Below are positions 25,438 to 38,269 of a stretch of 64,000 bases of DNA, piece after piece. Under the pieces are notes generated by a model. That model saw only the letters and a program-made list of their open reading frames with translations. It was not told the DNA's origin and searched no databases. The stretch's first letter is position 1, and every line of letters starts with the position of its first letter. The position numbers and the translations under genes were made by a program. Source of the stretch: Imbricaverruca yamaguchii (Eukaryota > Arthropoda > Thecostraca > Neoverrucidae); the NCBI GenBank assembly GCA_034440575.1, contig JAOTOL010001504.1, forward strand, positions 956,001 to 1,020,000. Direction: 5' to 3'.

Positions 25438-25852
25438 TGCCGGCCGAAGAACGCACGCTGTGGCGGCGGCACCGGCACAAACTGGCCGAACTGCGCCGAC
25501 TGCGCCGGTCGGAACTGGCCGGGCTGTTGCGGCGGTCGGAACTGCCCCGCCTGCTGCTGCGGTCGGAACTGGCCCGGCTGCTGCTGCGGTCGGAACTGGC
25601 CCGTCTGCTGCTGCGGTCGGAACTGGCCCGGCTGCTGCGGCGTTCGGAACACCGTGAACGGCTGCCCGGGGAACTGCTGGCCGACGAACTGAGGCCGCGT
25701 TCCGAACGAGAAGCCGCCTGGTCGCCGCTGAAAGGTCAGGTTGTTGGAGCTGAGTAGCCGACCGTTCGACTGGCGTGACGACTGCTCCTGTCGTTGCCGC
25801 TCCCGCTGCTGTGCAGCCGATCCGAACGCCGTGAAAGGTGCATTGTTGGAAT
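22549..25852 (-). CDS. Large internal exon of a mucin-like, SEA-domain protein (LPPGYKPP repeats)
   Basis: An open frame of 1100 codons is bounded by a good acceptor (pyrimidine-rich stretch then tttcag, exon starting at 25852 with two bases of a split codon) and a consensus donor (CAG|GTAGGT, exon end 22549, leaving AG of a split codon). It has no internal Met start, so it is an internal exon. Counting from the first full codon: Gln-rich (about 12-30), tandem QPGQFRPQQ repeats (about 66-120), Pro and Thr runs (about 140-175), acidic Asp/Phe/Thr region (about 200-350), Arg-rich patch (about 495-510), a Thr run (about 645-665), then nine diverged copies of an [E/D]EDVSSFLPPGYKPP motif (about 770-1022, DNA 22770-23535). 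Composition suggests a heavily O-glycosylated extracellular protein. No cysteine pattern or enzyme motif is seen. The AG left over at its end joins the G at 21480 as AGG (Arg), supporting the link to the next exon. Mucin-like nature is inferred from composition; the exact orthologue is not recognised. Confidence 0.85.
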
Positions 25853-27223
25853 CTGAAACAAGGAAAATACGACGGTTAGTTCAAGTCTGTCGCAGCTGCT
25901 CACTAGCGCGATTGAGCAGCACAAGAACAAGTGACATATCGCAGGTGCGCTTGCCACCGATGCTACAGTAGAAACTAAAGAATTAAACTGCAATGGTTCC
26001 GCGAAAACTCAGCGTTCACAATTTAAAGGGCTACTACTGTAGTATCGATCCGTTTTCTCCATCTTGTTCCACTTACCTGATGTGATCGCCTTTGAGAACA
26101 CCACTAAAAGTTGACAGCAGAAGAGCACAATGAAGCCTAAATGCTAAAACTACTTTTCGAGTGAATCTTGCATCTGAAACCCATTTACATCCTTCAGAGT
26201 TCCGATTCCAACATGAAACTTACAAAGCGGTGGAATATTTCAAGGTGAAATGATTCTCAGAAAATTTTCATCTGTAGAAGTGACGGAGCCAGGGAGACAG
26301 CTGAGGACATGTGCCCACTGATAGAGATGCGGCGCCCTTCCAGGACGTTTGAATGCACAACCCCCTTCCATCCCTCCTGAACAAGTATTTCGGCAGATGG
26401 TGCCAGTCATTGCTTGGACGCACGTCGTGAAGGAAAGCACTCAATGCGACGATCGCATTGATATAGCGCTCGGCCGTAAAGCCAGGACGCTGGTGACAAC
26501 GCGTGGGCATGCACGCAGACATCGCCTTGTGGCATTCCGCCGACGCAGAGCCTCAGCCACAGGCCAATAAAGCACTTCCAATGTACCGACGTAGAGCTTC
26601 AGCTAGAGGAGAGTAAGGCAGCCCCATTGTACTGACGCAGAGCCTCAACTATGGGAGAGTAAAGCAGTTCTATTGTGCCGACTCTGGGCTTCAGCTAGGG
26701 GAGAGCAAAGCAGCTCCAGTGAACGGGTTATGCCAACACCTGACTAGGCAACGACTAGGCAAGGCAAGACTAGGCAAGGTAACGTCTAGGCAAGGCAACG
26801 ACTAGGCTAGGCAACGACAAGGAAAGGCAGTTAACCTAAGCAGTTATGCTAGGCAGCTAGGCTACGCAACGGCCGCTCTCCGTTAGCAAGGAAAAGCACA
26901 GTTCGGACCATGGCTCATTTCAGTCCGATTCAGCCACCTCTAGGCACCACAGCAGGTGCAATTTACGCTGAAACGAAACAAATTGAAATTGGGTCCATTC
27001 AGAAACACACCATCCTCCTATCGCCAAGCTGAATGGTTGCTGACGATGTTGACATGATCGTTGTCGAATCATCACAAGTAAACATACATACGATGACATG
27101 CTCTGAAGGTATGCATCACCATTCACATGCGATTTCCCTTTGAGATCATCTTTCACTATTGTTGATACTATGTACATACACAAGCAAGACCATTTTCTCT
27201 GTCTCGTCCCTCCCCTTTCTCAC
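25853..27223. other. Upstream intron of the mucin-like gene
   Basis: Starts at the acceptor of the large exon. Four degenerate ~54-bp copies (GACGCAGAGCCTCAGC type) lie at 26545-26720 and a short AGGCAAGGCAACGACT repeat at 26740-26860. No further 5' exon with a signal peptide could be found here. Confidence 0.55.
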
Positions 27224-27325
27224 TTTCGCTCTCTCTCTCTCTCCTCCTCTCTTTCTATCTCTCTTTCTCTCCCTCTCTCTCTCTCCATCTATCTCTCTCT
27301 TTCTATCTTTCTCTCTCTCTCAGGG
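27224..27325. repeat. (CT)n-rich microsatellite
   Basis: Imperfect CTCTCT run with TTTCT interruptions. Confidence 0.95.
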
Positions 27326-27585
27326 TGTGGTATAATTGCGTAGCATAAGCTTATGGCATAAGGGCGTGGCATAAGGGGTGTATTATAAGGGCGTGATATG
27401 GGGGTTTGGCATAAGAGTGTAGCATGCCGGTGTGCATGTGGGTGTGGCATAAGGGTGTAATAAAAGGGCATGGTGTAAGAGTGTGGGATACGTGCGTGAT
27501 GTAAGAGTGTGGTTCAATAATTTGGCATAAGGGTGTGGCATGATGGTGTGGCATAAGGGTGTGGTATAACCCGCTATAGCATGTC
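27325..27585. repeat. Degenerate ~13-bp repeat, GTGTGGCATAAGG
   Basis: About 18 diverged copies on a regular spacing. Confidence 0.88.
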
Positions 27586-27664
27586 TTTGTAAAATTGGTA
27601 CGGATAGCACGGCTCGTGCACCAGCATACCGTCACATACCGACGTATGGGAAAATAGCTCTCGC

Positions 27665-30210
27665 CGTGCTTGCCGATGGCCACCGTCCCTGCCGACGGTC
27701 ACCCTACCAGCCGTCCCTGCCGACGGTCACCCTACCAGCCGTCCCTGCCGACGGGCACCCTACCACCTACCAGCCGTCCCTGCCGACGGTCACACTACCA
27801 GCCGTCCCTGCCGACGGTCACCCCACCAGCCGTCCCTGCCGACGGTCACCCTACCAGCCGTCCCTGCCGACGGTCACCCTACCAGCCGTCCCTGCTGACG
27901 GTCACGCTACCAGCCGTCCCTGCCGACGGTCACGCTACCAGCCGTCCCTGACGACGGTCACCCTACCAGCCGTCCCTGCCGACGGGCACCCTACCAGCCG
28001 TCCCTGCTGACGGTCACGCTACCAGCCGTCCCTGCCGACGGTCACGCTACCAGCCGTCCCTGCTGACGGTCACCCTATCCCAGCCGTCCCTGCCGATGGC
28101 CACCCTATCCCAACCGTCCCTGCCGACGGTCACCCTACCAGCCGTCCCTGTCGACGGTCTCCCCACCAGCCGTCCCTGTCGACGGTCACACTACCAGCCG
28201 TCCCTGCCGACGGGCACACTACCAGCCGTCCCTGTCGACGGTCACCCTATCCCAGCCGTCCCTGTCGACAGTCTCCCCACCAGCCGTCCCTGCCGACGGT
28301 CTCCCTATCCCAGCCGTCCCTGCCGGCGGTCTCCCCACCAGCCGTCCCTGCCGACGGTCCCCTATCCCAGCCGTCCCTGCCGACGGTCACCCTACCAGCC
28401 GTCCCTGCTGACGGTCTCCCTATCCCAGCCGTCCCTGCCGACGGTCTCCCCACCAGCCGTCCCTGCCGACGGTCTCCCTATCCCAGCCGTCCCTGCCGAC
28501 GGTCTCCCTATCCCAGCCGTCCCTGCCGACGGTCACCCTACCAGCCGTCCCTGCCGACGGTCACCCTACCAGCCGTCCCTGCCGACGGTCTCCCTATCCC
28601 AGCCGTCCCTGCCGACGGTCTCCCCACCAGCCGTCCCTGCCGACGGTCTCCCTATCCTAGCCGTCCCTGCCGACGGCCACCCTACCAGCCGTCCCTGCCG
28701 ACGGTCACCCTACCAGCCGTCCCTGCCGACGGTCACCCTACCAGCCGTCCCTGCCGACGGTCCCCTATCCTAGCCGTCCCTGCCGACGGCCACCCTACCA
28801 GCCGTCCCTGCCGACGGTCACCCTACCAGCCGTCCCTGCCGACGGGCACCCTACCAGCCGTCCCTGACGACGGTCACCCTACCAGCCGTCCCTGCCGACG
28901 GTCACCCTACCAGCCGTCCCTGCCGACGGTCACCCTACCAGCCGTCCCTGCCGACGGTCACCCTACCAGCCGTCCCTGCCGACGGTCTCCCTACCAGCCG
29001 TCCCTGACGACGGTGACCATACCAGCCGTCCCTGCTGACGGTCACCCTACCAGCCGTCCCTGCCGACGGTCACCCTACCAGCCGTCCCTGCCGACGGTCA
29101 CCCTACCAGCCGTCCCTGCCGACGGTCACCCTACCAGCCGTCCCTGCTGACGGTCACACTACCAGCCGTCCCTCCCGACGGTCACCCTACCAGCTGTCCC
29201 TGCTGACGGTCACCCTACCAGCCGTCCCTGCTGACGGTCACCCTACCAGCAGCCCCTGCCGACGGTCACCATATCCCAGGCGTCCCTGCCGACGGTCTCC
29301 CTACCAGCCGTCCCTGTCGACGGTCTCCCCACCAGCCGTCCCTGTCGACGGTCACACTACCAGCCGTCCCTGTCGACGGTCTCCCTACCAGCCGTCCCTG
29401 CCGACGGTCACCCTATCCCAGCCGTCCCTGTCGACGGTCTCCCTATCCCAGCCGTCCCTGCTGACGGTCTCCCTATCCCAGCCGTCCCTGCCGACGGTCT
29501 CCCTATCCCAGCCGTCCCTGCTGACGGTCACCCTATCCCAGCCGTCCCTGCTGACGGTCTCCCTATCCCAGCCGTCCCTGCCGACGGTCTCCCCACCAGC
29601 CGTCCCTGCCGACGGTCTCCCTACCAGCCGTCCCTGTCGACGGTCTCCCTATCAGCCGTCCCTGCCGACGGTCACCTACCAGCCGTCCCTGCCGACGGCC
29701 ACCCTACCAGCCGTCCCTGTCGACGGTCACCCTACCAGCCGTCCCTGCCGACGGTCTCCCTACCAGCCGTCCCTGCCGACGGCCACCCTACCAGCCGTCC
29801 CTGCCGACGGCCACCCTACCAGCCGTCCCTGCCGACGGTCACACTACCAGCCGTCCCTGCCGACGGTCACCCTACCAGCCGTCCCTGCCGACGGTCTCCC
29901 TACCAGCCGTCCCTGCCGACAGTCTCCCTATCAGCCGTCCCTGCCGACGGGCACCCTACCAGCCGTCCCTGCCGACGGGCACCCCACCAGCCGTCCCTGC
30001 CGACGGCCACCCTACCAGCCGTCCCTGCCGACGGTCAACCTACCAGCCGTCCCTGCCGACAGTCACACTACCAGCCGTCCCTGCCGACAGTCTCCCTATC
30101 CCAGCCGTCCCTGCCGACGGTCTCCCTATCCCAGCCGTCCCTGCTGACGGTCACCCTACCAACAGTCCCTGCTGACGGTCACGCTACCAGCCGTCCCTGC
30201 CTGCCACCCT
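27665..30210. repeat. 28-bp minisatellite, largest array in the window
   Basis: About 90 copies of GTCCCTGCCGACGGTCACCC plus TACCAGCC. A second form ends CTATCCCAGCC (30 bp) and clusters at about 28070-28670 and 29400-29600, sometimes alternating with the 28-bp CCCACCAGCC form. The last units (30160-30210) decay. No unique spacers are present. Confidence 0.97.
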
Positions 30211-32690
30211 GCACTGCTGCAATTCTGCAACACGTCATCAAGGCGGTCCCTGGCCGGCTGTCAAAAGGTGGCGAACGATGGGCGACTCGGTCGCTCCGTG
30301 GGAGTGGCAATGCGTTGGCACGCTCAATCTCAGCTGCGGAGGTCAACACGCATCGAGAGCCTGGCTCTTCGCACATGCATGCAACACTGGATTCATCTCC
30401 TCCGTGTGGCTGCGACTATGAACGCCCATCCGACCGTGCAATTTGCGTCCAAGGCCATCGTGATTAATTGCTTCCGTGAATTGTCTTCTATTCGCTCACA
30501 ATAACGCTTGAGTGGTAAGGGTGTGGAGGAGAGGCTCGGCTTATTTTGCGGCACACCCAGTTAGTTCGCTGTAAAGCCTCGCTGCGTTGGTCGCCGGACT
30601 CTCGTAACGAGTGGTTCTGGGAAGCCGCAATGTCGGGCGGTCAGCAAGCATTAGGCCCGCAGTCGTCCGTTGCGTGATGGACGTGCTGACCATCACGCCG
30701 CACCACCGGCTGCACGAGAAACATCCCTTTGCATCGTTCTATGGCTCGTGTTTGACCAAGGGAAGCCATACCACCTTAGTGTGAAGGATATTACGGCTAG
30801 GAAGTTTCTGTGAAGAACCTGTAGGCATGTAGTGCCAACCGTAAACACAAACAATGCTAAATGACGACAAGGAAATAAAGCAACTTAAATTATGTGGTTC
30901 TTGCGACTTAAGCAACCCTTGACTGGATGAAGAACCCTTTCTTATCAAAACGTTATCGCAGAAAATATATTCACTTGACTAAATGACGTCCACAATGACC
31001 ATATTTCCTGGCCATAATTCCGATCAGAACATACATGCATTTCATGCGCCCAGATGGGATCTTAATAGATTCGCCGCCCCACACATGCAATATATATGCA
31101 ATCCATTGATGTCAGGCGCAAAGATCTGCATCGTTCCGGTTCAAGAGTAGTGCGTTTCGCTGTAAGATTAATGACGCCCAAAATCGATGCGGTGCGACTG
31201 CGGCGGCTGCACAGCGCTGGAAGCTACCACTGCCAGACGGCCTCGACGTCAGCCAGCGGCATCAGGGGCTCGACTTGCAGCCCTCCAGTGCGGGCCACAT
31301 CGAACCCCGTGGGAGCAGCGTTGTCCCACATCTCTAAATACGCCGCAGGCCTATGCCACCCGAGCTGAAAACGCTTCAGTCCCAATGCACCGGAACTGAA
31401 AATGCTTCAGTTCTATCCCACACGAACCGAAAACGCTGCAGGTATATATAAGCTAACATGGAAACACTTCATTGTCTTCCTACCCCACTCGAATTTGCTT
31501 CAGTAGTGTTCGACCAAAACTGGAACCAAGTGAGAACGCATCGTATCTGCATTAAACGCACACTAGTACGCAGGTGTCGACCTGAGGATATCTTAGGCAG
31601 TGTTGTACTGAACTTATTCCAATCGAGTGTCCACTGCTCTGGGTAATCGGATAGCTGCGCCTCGCCCTCGCCCGTCCTTTCTCCCGTTGCCATGGTGACG
31701 CTGGTTTACAGCTGACACCGTGCGTTCACCCCGGAGGTAGACAAATTACATCCTCATGTGGACGTCGATCGACTGCGAGTAGGCGGCTGACCAACGTGAA
31801 CAAAGGGTTGACTTGACTCTGCTGCGGCATTGTGCACCGGGTGACAACCTTCCCTGGCTCACGACAAGGCGAGCTTGCGTGGCCACGTCATTTCGTGAAG
31901 CGTAGCTGCACAGGAATGCAGAGACTCGCTCGGACAACAGAGTGCACGGACACGCTGTGCAAATGTTCAGGTGAGCGACCCGTGCAAAACACACTGTTTG
32001 CTTGTCTTTGTCTTGTATGCACCATCTGACGCATCGATGAAGCAGATGCTTCACAAAAATGCATGATGCAGTGTTTGTTGCACTCCATGCGTTCGACAAC
32101 AATGGAAGCGCAAGCAGCACGTGACAACCGCCTGCAGGTCAGTGCTCCTTCACGGCTTCCTGCTTGGGTCGACACCGCCTTCTGTACCGCCTGTAGTCGA
32201 CTATGTGACGCCAGCAAATCCGCCCCGATGGAGCGGTGAATGGCACCAAGGTCGGCCCGGCGGCCTACTGACAGTCTCACAGCCCTTGGCCACAGATGGA
32301 GTGAGCCGTTCAGCCTGCGGCCGCTGGAACACAAGGCCGCGCCGCCGCCGCCACTTTCGGCCGCTGCGCCGGCGGCCCGCCCGCCTCGTGACGTAACGAT
32401 GACGTAATCACCGCGCCAGAGACCGCCGGCAGCGCCGGTGTCCGCGCCGCGCGCACCGCCGCCCGTTCGCAGAGCTCTGACCTCGAGTCGCGAGAGGACG
32501 CCTGCGGGCGGCAGGGGATGGAGTCGCGCTGGCCCGCCGTGGCCGGCGCACGAGACGCGCCAGAGCCGGCCAGGCGTGACGTGACGGTCGTGCGTGCTGC
32601 GTGCAACTCGTGAGCCCGCGGCGACCGAGGTGCCGCGCGGGACCGGTGCGAACCGCCGTGGCCACGCCCAGGCTGTGTCCGGCGGCGCGC
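30210..32690. other. Unique sequence, no supported gene
   Basis: AT-rich from 30730 to 31100; CpG-rich from about 32200 with several long frames on both strands lacking recognisable domains. Confidence 0.45.
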
Positions 32691-32915
32691 TCATGGGCCC
32701 TGGTCTCTGCAACTGCTGCAGCGGCGCGCTCACGGCCACGCCCTGCTGACTGCAGCTGCTGCAGCGGCGCGCTCACGGCCACGCCTTGCTGTATGCAGCT
32801 GCTGCAGCAGCGCGCTCATGGCCACGCCTTGCTGTATGCAGCTGCTGCACCGGCGCGCTCATGGCCACGCCTTGCTGTATGCAGCTGCTGCAGCAGCGCG
32901 CTCATGGCCACGCCC
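32690..32915. repeat. 43-bp minisatellite
   Basis: Five copies with TGCAGCTGCTGCAGCAGCGC and GCTCATGGCCACGCCTTGCT. The unit contains CTGCAG and CAGCTG palindromes. Confidence 0.93.
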
Positions 32916-33745
32916 GGATCTGGGCGATGACAATGCTCCCGGAAAGTTTCGGATGCACAGGGTCTGTCCAAGATCTAACCAGTTGAGATGGTCGTGCTGA
33001 GATTCAGCTATTCCAGTCGGACTAGCTCCAGATCAGCTACACGTTATCTCAGCGGCGTCTACTCCCGACCCAACGGTCTGGGTAACCTGACGTACGGATC
33101 AGTTCCAGACTTTACCAGTGGATAAATATCTTGATGAAAATGTTGACAACATCAGGGTTTTATCCAGGAAGTCACCATACGGATATCAGAACAAGCATCT
33201 ATGATTTTTCAAGATCAGATCCCAGGAGGTGACGATTGGATCGTGAATGACAGCTCATGCGCGGGAACTGGAAGCTAGACGGCGAACATTACGCTCATGT
33301 GCTTTCCACAAAAAGTATATAACCTTTGACATTAGCTTCAAAGAACTACAAAGAATGTACCAACAGCTTCGAATTTCCCCCGAGGCACACGCATCCTTTC
33401 CGCCGTTCTCTCGCCCCTGAGCTGCAGCACTCGGGGCATCGGATGCAAACAGCGTGGGCGGAAAATATGGCGCGCACCAACGCGAATAAGTTAAATCACT
33501 CACGGTGAATCACCGAGGAGCTTCTCAGCCGGCTTTGTTGTGCGCGAAGACGGTACGATGGCTGTCGGAGCCTCGGCCGAACTGACTGCCGGCCGGAGAG
33601 CGCATCACTGTGCACGTGGTGCACGGGCGCAGCCCGGTCCGGCGCGTGCCCCGTCGGACCTGCACCGTACCCGCTGCACACCATCCATCACAGTACCCAG
33701 CCGGGCGGCCGCACCGCTTCCGGAATGTCCCCGCCTGGCAAAAAC
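32915..33745. other. Unique sequence, no supported gene
   Basis: Short frames only. Confidence 0.45.
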
Positions 33746-34365
33746 GCGCCGCACGTCGCGGCGGCAGTCGCAGTAACGGGAGTGTCCGTGTGGTCGGATG
33801 TCGCGGCGGCAGTCGCAGCCGCCAGTAACGGGAGTGTCCGTGTGGTCGGACGTCGCGGCGGCAGTCGCAGCCGCCGACAGCGGGAATGTCCGTGTGGTCG
33901 GACGTCGCGGCGGCAGTCGCAGCCGCCAATAACGGGAGTGTCCGTGTGGTCGGATGTCGCGGCGGCAGTCGCAGCCGCCAATAACGGGAGTGTCCGTGTG
34001 GTCGGACGTCGCGGCGGCAGTCGCAGTAACGGGAGTGTCCGTGTGGTCGGATGTCGCGGCGGCAGTCGCAGCCGCCAGTAACGGGAGTGTCCGTGTGGTC
34101 GGACGTCGCGGCGGCAGTCGCAGCCGCCAGTAACGAGAGTGTCCGTGTGGTCGGACGTCGCGGCGGCAGTCGCAGCCGCCAGTAACGGGAGTGTCCGTGT
34201 GGTCGGACATCGCGGCGACAGTCGCAGCCGCCAGTAACGGGAGTGTCCGTGTGGTCGGACGTCGCGGCGATAGTCGCAGCCGCCGACAGCGGGAATGTCC
34301 GTGAGGTCGGATGTCGCGGCGACAGTCGCAGCCGCCAGTAACGGGAATGTCCGTGTGGTCGGCAG
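33745..34365. repeat. 52-bp minisatellite
   Basis: About 12 copies with AGTAACGGGAGTGTCCGTGT and GGTCGGACGTCGCGGCGGCA. Two units (about 33770 and 34025) lack the 13-base cagccgccagtaa-type segment, giving 39-bp forms. Confidence 0.95.
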
Positions 34366-35790
34366 GCGAGGCGGGCAGACCCCCGGCCGCAGGAGCTGGC
34401 GTCTGCTCAGGGCAGGCGGCCTCGTCACCATCACGTCGCGGTGACGTCATCGTCAGCAGCGCCATGAGGAAATACTGTCGGGCGCCGAGATCGTGTCGTT
34501 TCAACAGCGCGGCGTGATGTGGCGCGCGACAGCGCTGAACAACGGCGCGTTGTCATTCGCCGGCGTCACCGAAGCGAAAATGCCGTCGGGAAGTGAAAAA
34601 TAGACATTCCTGGTGTGCATGCTATCTGCGTGAGCGGCCAGGTGTCAAAATATCCATCAGCAGTCTGTGATAATCCAACATAGTCCAGCATGTCATTCAA
34701 CAACACACACATTCCACGGCAGAGGCGAATGTGATTATCTGGTTGAATGGAACCAGTACATCAACTGAAGGAACACCCACGAGGAGAAGCGGTGTAACGC
34801 CCGCCAGTGGGAACAAACAAGTTGACAATTTCGCACGCACACGCAACAAGCATAAGGAATTTCTGCACGCACGTGCGCGTAGAAATCCCTTGACGTCGCT
34901 GGCAACAAGACGGCTGGCGCATAAGGCGCTTGTTTTCTCCGTCAAGAGTCGCCAATTTTGCCGTGCCCGGGGGACGACCGTCGGGCACAATAACAGAGTA
35001 TCTCTGCTTGAGCAGCGACACAGTAGCGGCACACCGCAGTGCCGCCCCTCCCCTCTCCCCCTTACCTGGCGGGTGAAGAGTGGCACGGCGGTAACTGGCG
35101 CGTGCGTTATGGACGCGTTAGTCTCGGCTACCTGCCGGCATCACTTTCACTTGGCCCCGGCTCGGCCGCTTAGCGCGCGATTTGTCGATATGCAAATCTG
35201 TGTCATTGCCGACATTCTTGAATCAAAGCGGTCGGAGGTCGTGTCCAGAGCTGGGGAGCAGGTGATGGTACTGTTGCTGCCACAACCTGCCACTGTGATT
35301 GTAACAGCTGATCCCTGTCGGTATTGTTTATCAGCATTTTAGTATCATGTCTTTTAATTTGCATTCCCAGACGGTATTTTTCGTTAGCGCAGTGTTAAAC
35401 GTTAACACATGCCAGAATTACGACTATTTGTGCTGTCAATCTCGAACGAAGGGAATAATATTGGCTGAATGGAATGATGTAGACTCATTGACGAATCTAG
35501 GAGGGAGGGCATCTCCCCAAAAATATTCCGAGCATTTTCACTAAAATGATATTTTGTCGAAAAAGAAAACATTCTATTACAAGCATGTTTCTTGGAGCTG
35601 ACTTACCGAATGTTAGCTGTGCATATCCGATTTGTTTTCGAAATCGCAAAACAATTGAAATTTTTCATTCCAACCAAGTCAAACGCCAGCCTTCTGGATC
35701 TGCCACTGGGTACATTGATTCAATTCAAAGACTTGATAGCAAGCGCAACATGCACATTCAATTTCGATATTCACTTATATATCACCCAAG
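34365..35790. other. Unique sequence, no supported gene
   Basis: GC-rich to 35300 then AT-rich. A 203-codon frame at 34731-35342 has no recognisable domain. Confidence 0.45.
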
Positions 35791-36060
35791 ATACTCGCAG
35801 TTCGATATTTACTAGAAGTTAATTCACAACATATTCATGCCATTCAGATCGACCCAATGTTCACAGTTTAACATTTCCTGAATATTAATCAACCACAAGT
35901 ACTTGACATTAAGATCGACCAAATATTCGCAGTTTTATATGCACTATATGTATGTCCAACGCATGCACTTGGAATCAAAACCGACCAAATACTCGCAGCT
36001 TGATGTTTACTATATGTTAATCCACCACATGTACTTAGCATTATGATCGACCAGCAGATA
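35790..36060. repeat. Degenerate ~72-bp AT-rich repeat
   Basis: Nearly four copies sharing GATCGACCAAATACTCGCAG and a TTACTATATGTTAATC-type half. This is one of the few AT-rich minisatellites here. Confidence 0.85.
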
Positions 36061-36795
36061 AAGACGCAGATAAGCCGTCAAACACCATGAAATATCACAT
36101 GTCCTTCTAGGTAAATACCTTGGACATTGCAATAGATTTCAAAGCTTTCTTTGGTTTCCCTCTCCGGTTTCAATAAATACACACATTGCACCCATATAGG
36201 TGGTTAGCATATATTACAGTACACGGGTGGTTTGTAGCTAATTCGAATTGCGTATGCACGTTAAAAAGATATTTATGGTGACTACGAGGTTTTTATGTTT
36301 CATGGCTTTCAACTGCTTGAAATACCACTTTCTTCTTGGATAGACTGAAAACATCTCTAGTATTTACCACTACAACTATAATGGGTGCTAATATTCTGCC
36401 AATCAGGTATCCAAAATCCACAAGTACATCACAGAACTAAGTTAGTATCACAGGTACTTCTGGCGATGGGTGTGGCTGAACGATCAGCAAAGTCTTCGTG
36501 GCACGAAAGGGAATCAATTATCACCTCCCAGATATGCTTTTTATGGTCTCTTTGTCCCAGATATCAGACGTATTGCACTCATGGTGAGCCCCAGCTTGCA
36601 ATCGAAGTGCAACGAACTTATAGCATCAATATGTTCTTTCAGGGGAGGATGCTAATAGGAGTGTCCCATTTACCACAGCGCAAGTCTTGTTCAACACTTG
36701 CAACACGGGGTCAAAGGTATAGATATGCATTGCAAGGCTCCTTGACACGCTGCCACTTTGTTGCAAAACTTGATGCAAACGCTGCGATTAGTTAG
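36060..36795. other. AT-rich unique sequence, no supported gene
   Basis: Nothing recognised. Confidence 0.5.
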
Positions 36796-37545
36796 TCGCA
36801 TGGTAGTTCCCACATGTATGTGACCAGTAAGTGCGGTGTTCTCACGTGGATGTGATAAGTAAGCTGCATTGTTCCCACGTGGGTGTGATCAGTTGGCTGA
36901 TGTGTTCCAACGTGGATGTGATCAGTAAGCTGCGGTGTTCCCATGTGGATGTGATCAGCGAACTGCGGTGTTCCCATGTGGATGTGATCAGCGAACTGCG
37001 GTGTTCCCATGTGGATGTGATCAGCGAACTGCGGTGCTCCCATGTGGATGTGATGAGCGAACTGCGGTGTTCCCATGTGGATGTGATCAGTGAACTGCGG
37101 TGTTCCCATGTGGATGTGATCAGTAAGCTGCGGCGCTCCCACGTGGATGTGATCAGCCTACTGCGGTGTTCCCATGTGGATGTGATCAGCGAACTGCGGT
37201 GTTCCCATGTGGATGTGATCAGCCTACTGCGGTGTTCCCATGTGGATGTGATCAGCGAACTGCGGTGTTCCCATGTGGATGTGATCAGCGAACTGCGGTG
37301 TTCCCATGTGGATGTGATCAGTAAGCTGCGGCGCTCCCACGTGGATGTGATCAGCCTACTGCGGTGTTCCCATGTGGATGTGATCAGTAAGCCGCGGTGT
37401 TCCCACGTGGATGTGATCAGCCTACTGCGGTGTTCCCATGTGGATGTGATCAGTAAGCCGCGGTGTTCCCATGTGGATGTGATCAGCCTACTGCGGTGTT
37501 CCCATGTGGATGTGATCAGTAAGCCGCGGTGCTCCCACGTGGATG
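36795..37545. repeat. 33-bp minisatellite
   Basis: About 22 copies of GTTCCCATGTGGATGTGATC plus AGCGAACTGCG. Variants (cctactgcg, gtaagctgcggcg, gtaagccgcgg) occur in blocks, with a 132-bp higher-order pattern repeated around 37100-37360. The period of 33 keeps RCSHVDVISEL and related frames open on both strands. Confidence 0.95.
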
Positions 37546-38269
37546 CACACGCCAGGATAGCATGGTGATGATTTTGAGCGCAGTCTCAGTTGGTGTTTTT
37601 CCATTTTGCGACAGCATGGAGCAGGGTCGCCGCTGTCGCTGCTTGCGGGTTGTACCGGTTCACCGGAAATGGCCATCGAGCGAGGAAGGTCAGATGAGGT
37701 CCCGCAACGTCAACAGGCGCTCGCTGCGATATCTGACATGTGGTATCAGTCCGTGATGTGATATTAGAGACAACATTTACCACGATGGCCGAACGAAACA
37801 AGGAGGTGGCTGACGAGGCAAAACTATTATCCCAGCCGGTGCACTGCATTCGAAGTATATGCAGTAATTGCAATGGAGAAATTAGGAAAATTGATAGAAA
37901 GCGAATGCACATTTTTCCTTAATGGGAGATGTAAAGAGGTGGTGTATTAATGGGAGAGGTAAAGATCACAACAGGATAGCAAGTGACGAAGCACACCACT
38001 ATGTTTGCTGTTGCTGTTTCGCGCATCGCATCGAAGCCCAGTTATTGTGAAGACACGCACGCCCACTGACGTCCATTTCCGGTGCTGACGGTTGTTCTGG
38101 ATTTTTGATGAAATTTATTTATTTAGCTATTCAGCAGTGAAGACCTCGCCAATTTCTGATCAGGTACTACCATTTAGCAATTAAAACAATTAACCTAAAT
38201 TAGGCAACAAGAAGGCATTGAATACGGCTTGTAAAATATATCCGAGTTAACTTAACTTGATGATGTTAT
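37545..38269. other. Unique sequence before the SINE
   Basis: No gene supported. Confidence 0.5.

Noticed and set aside
22545..25652. Start codon of the large mucin-like frame at 25652 and stop at 22545
   Set aside because: The codon at 25652 is GTG (Val) in the middle of an open frame that continues up to the acceptor, and the TAG lies inside the splice donor GTAGGT.
24334..25692. 452-codon plus-strand frame opposite the mucin-like exon
   Set aside because: It is the GC-rich shadow of the minus-strand exon, which has both splice sites and a coherent repeat domain.
27665..30210. CRISPR-like regular array
   Set aside because: The whole unit repeats with no unique spacers, and the window is eukaryotic.
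31888..32739. 283-codon minus-strand frame in a CpG-rich region
   Set aside because: Low-complexity Arg/Ala/Gly translation of GC-rich DNA running into the 43-bp array; no domain or splice context.
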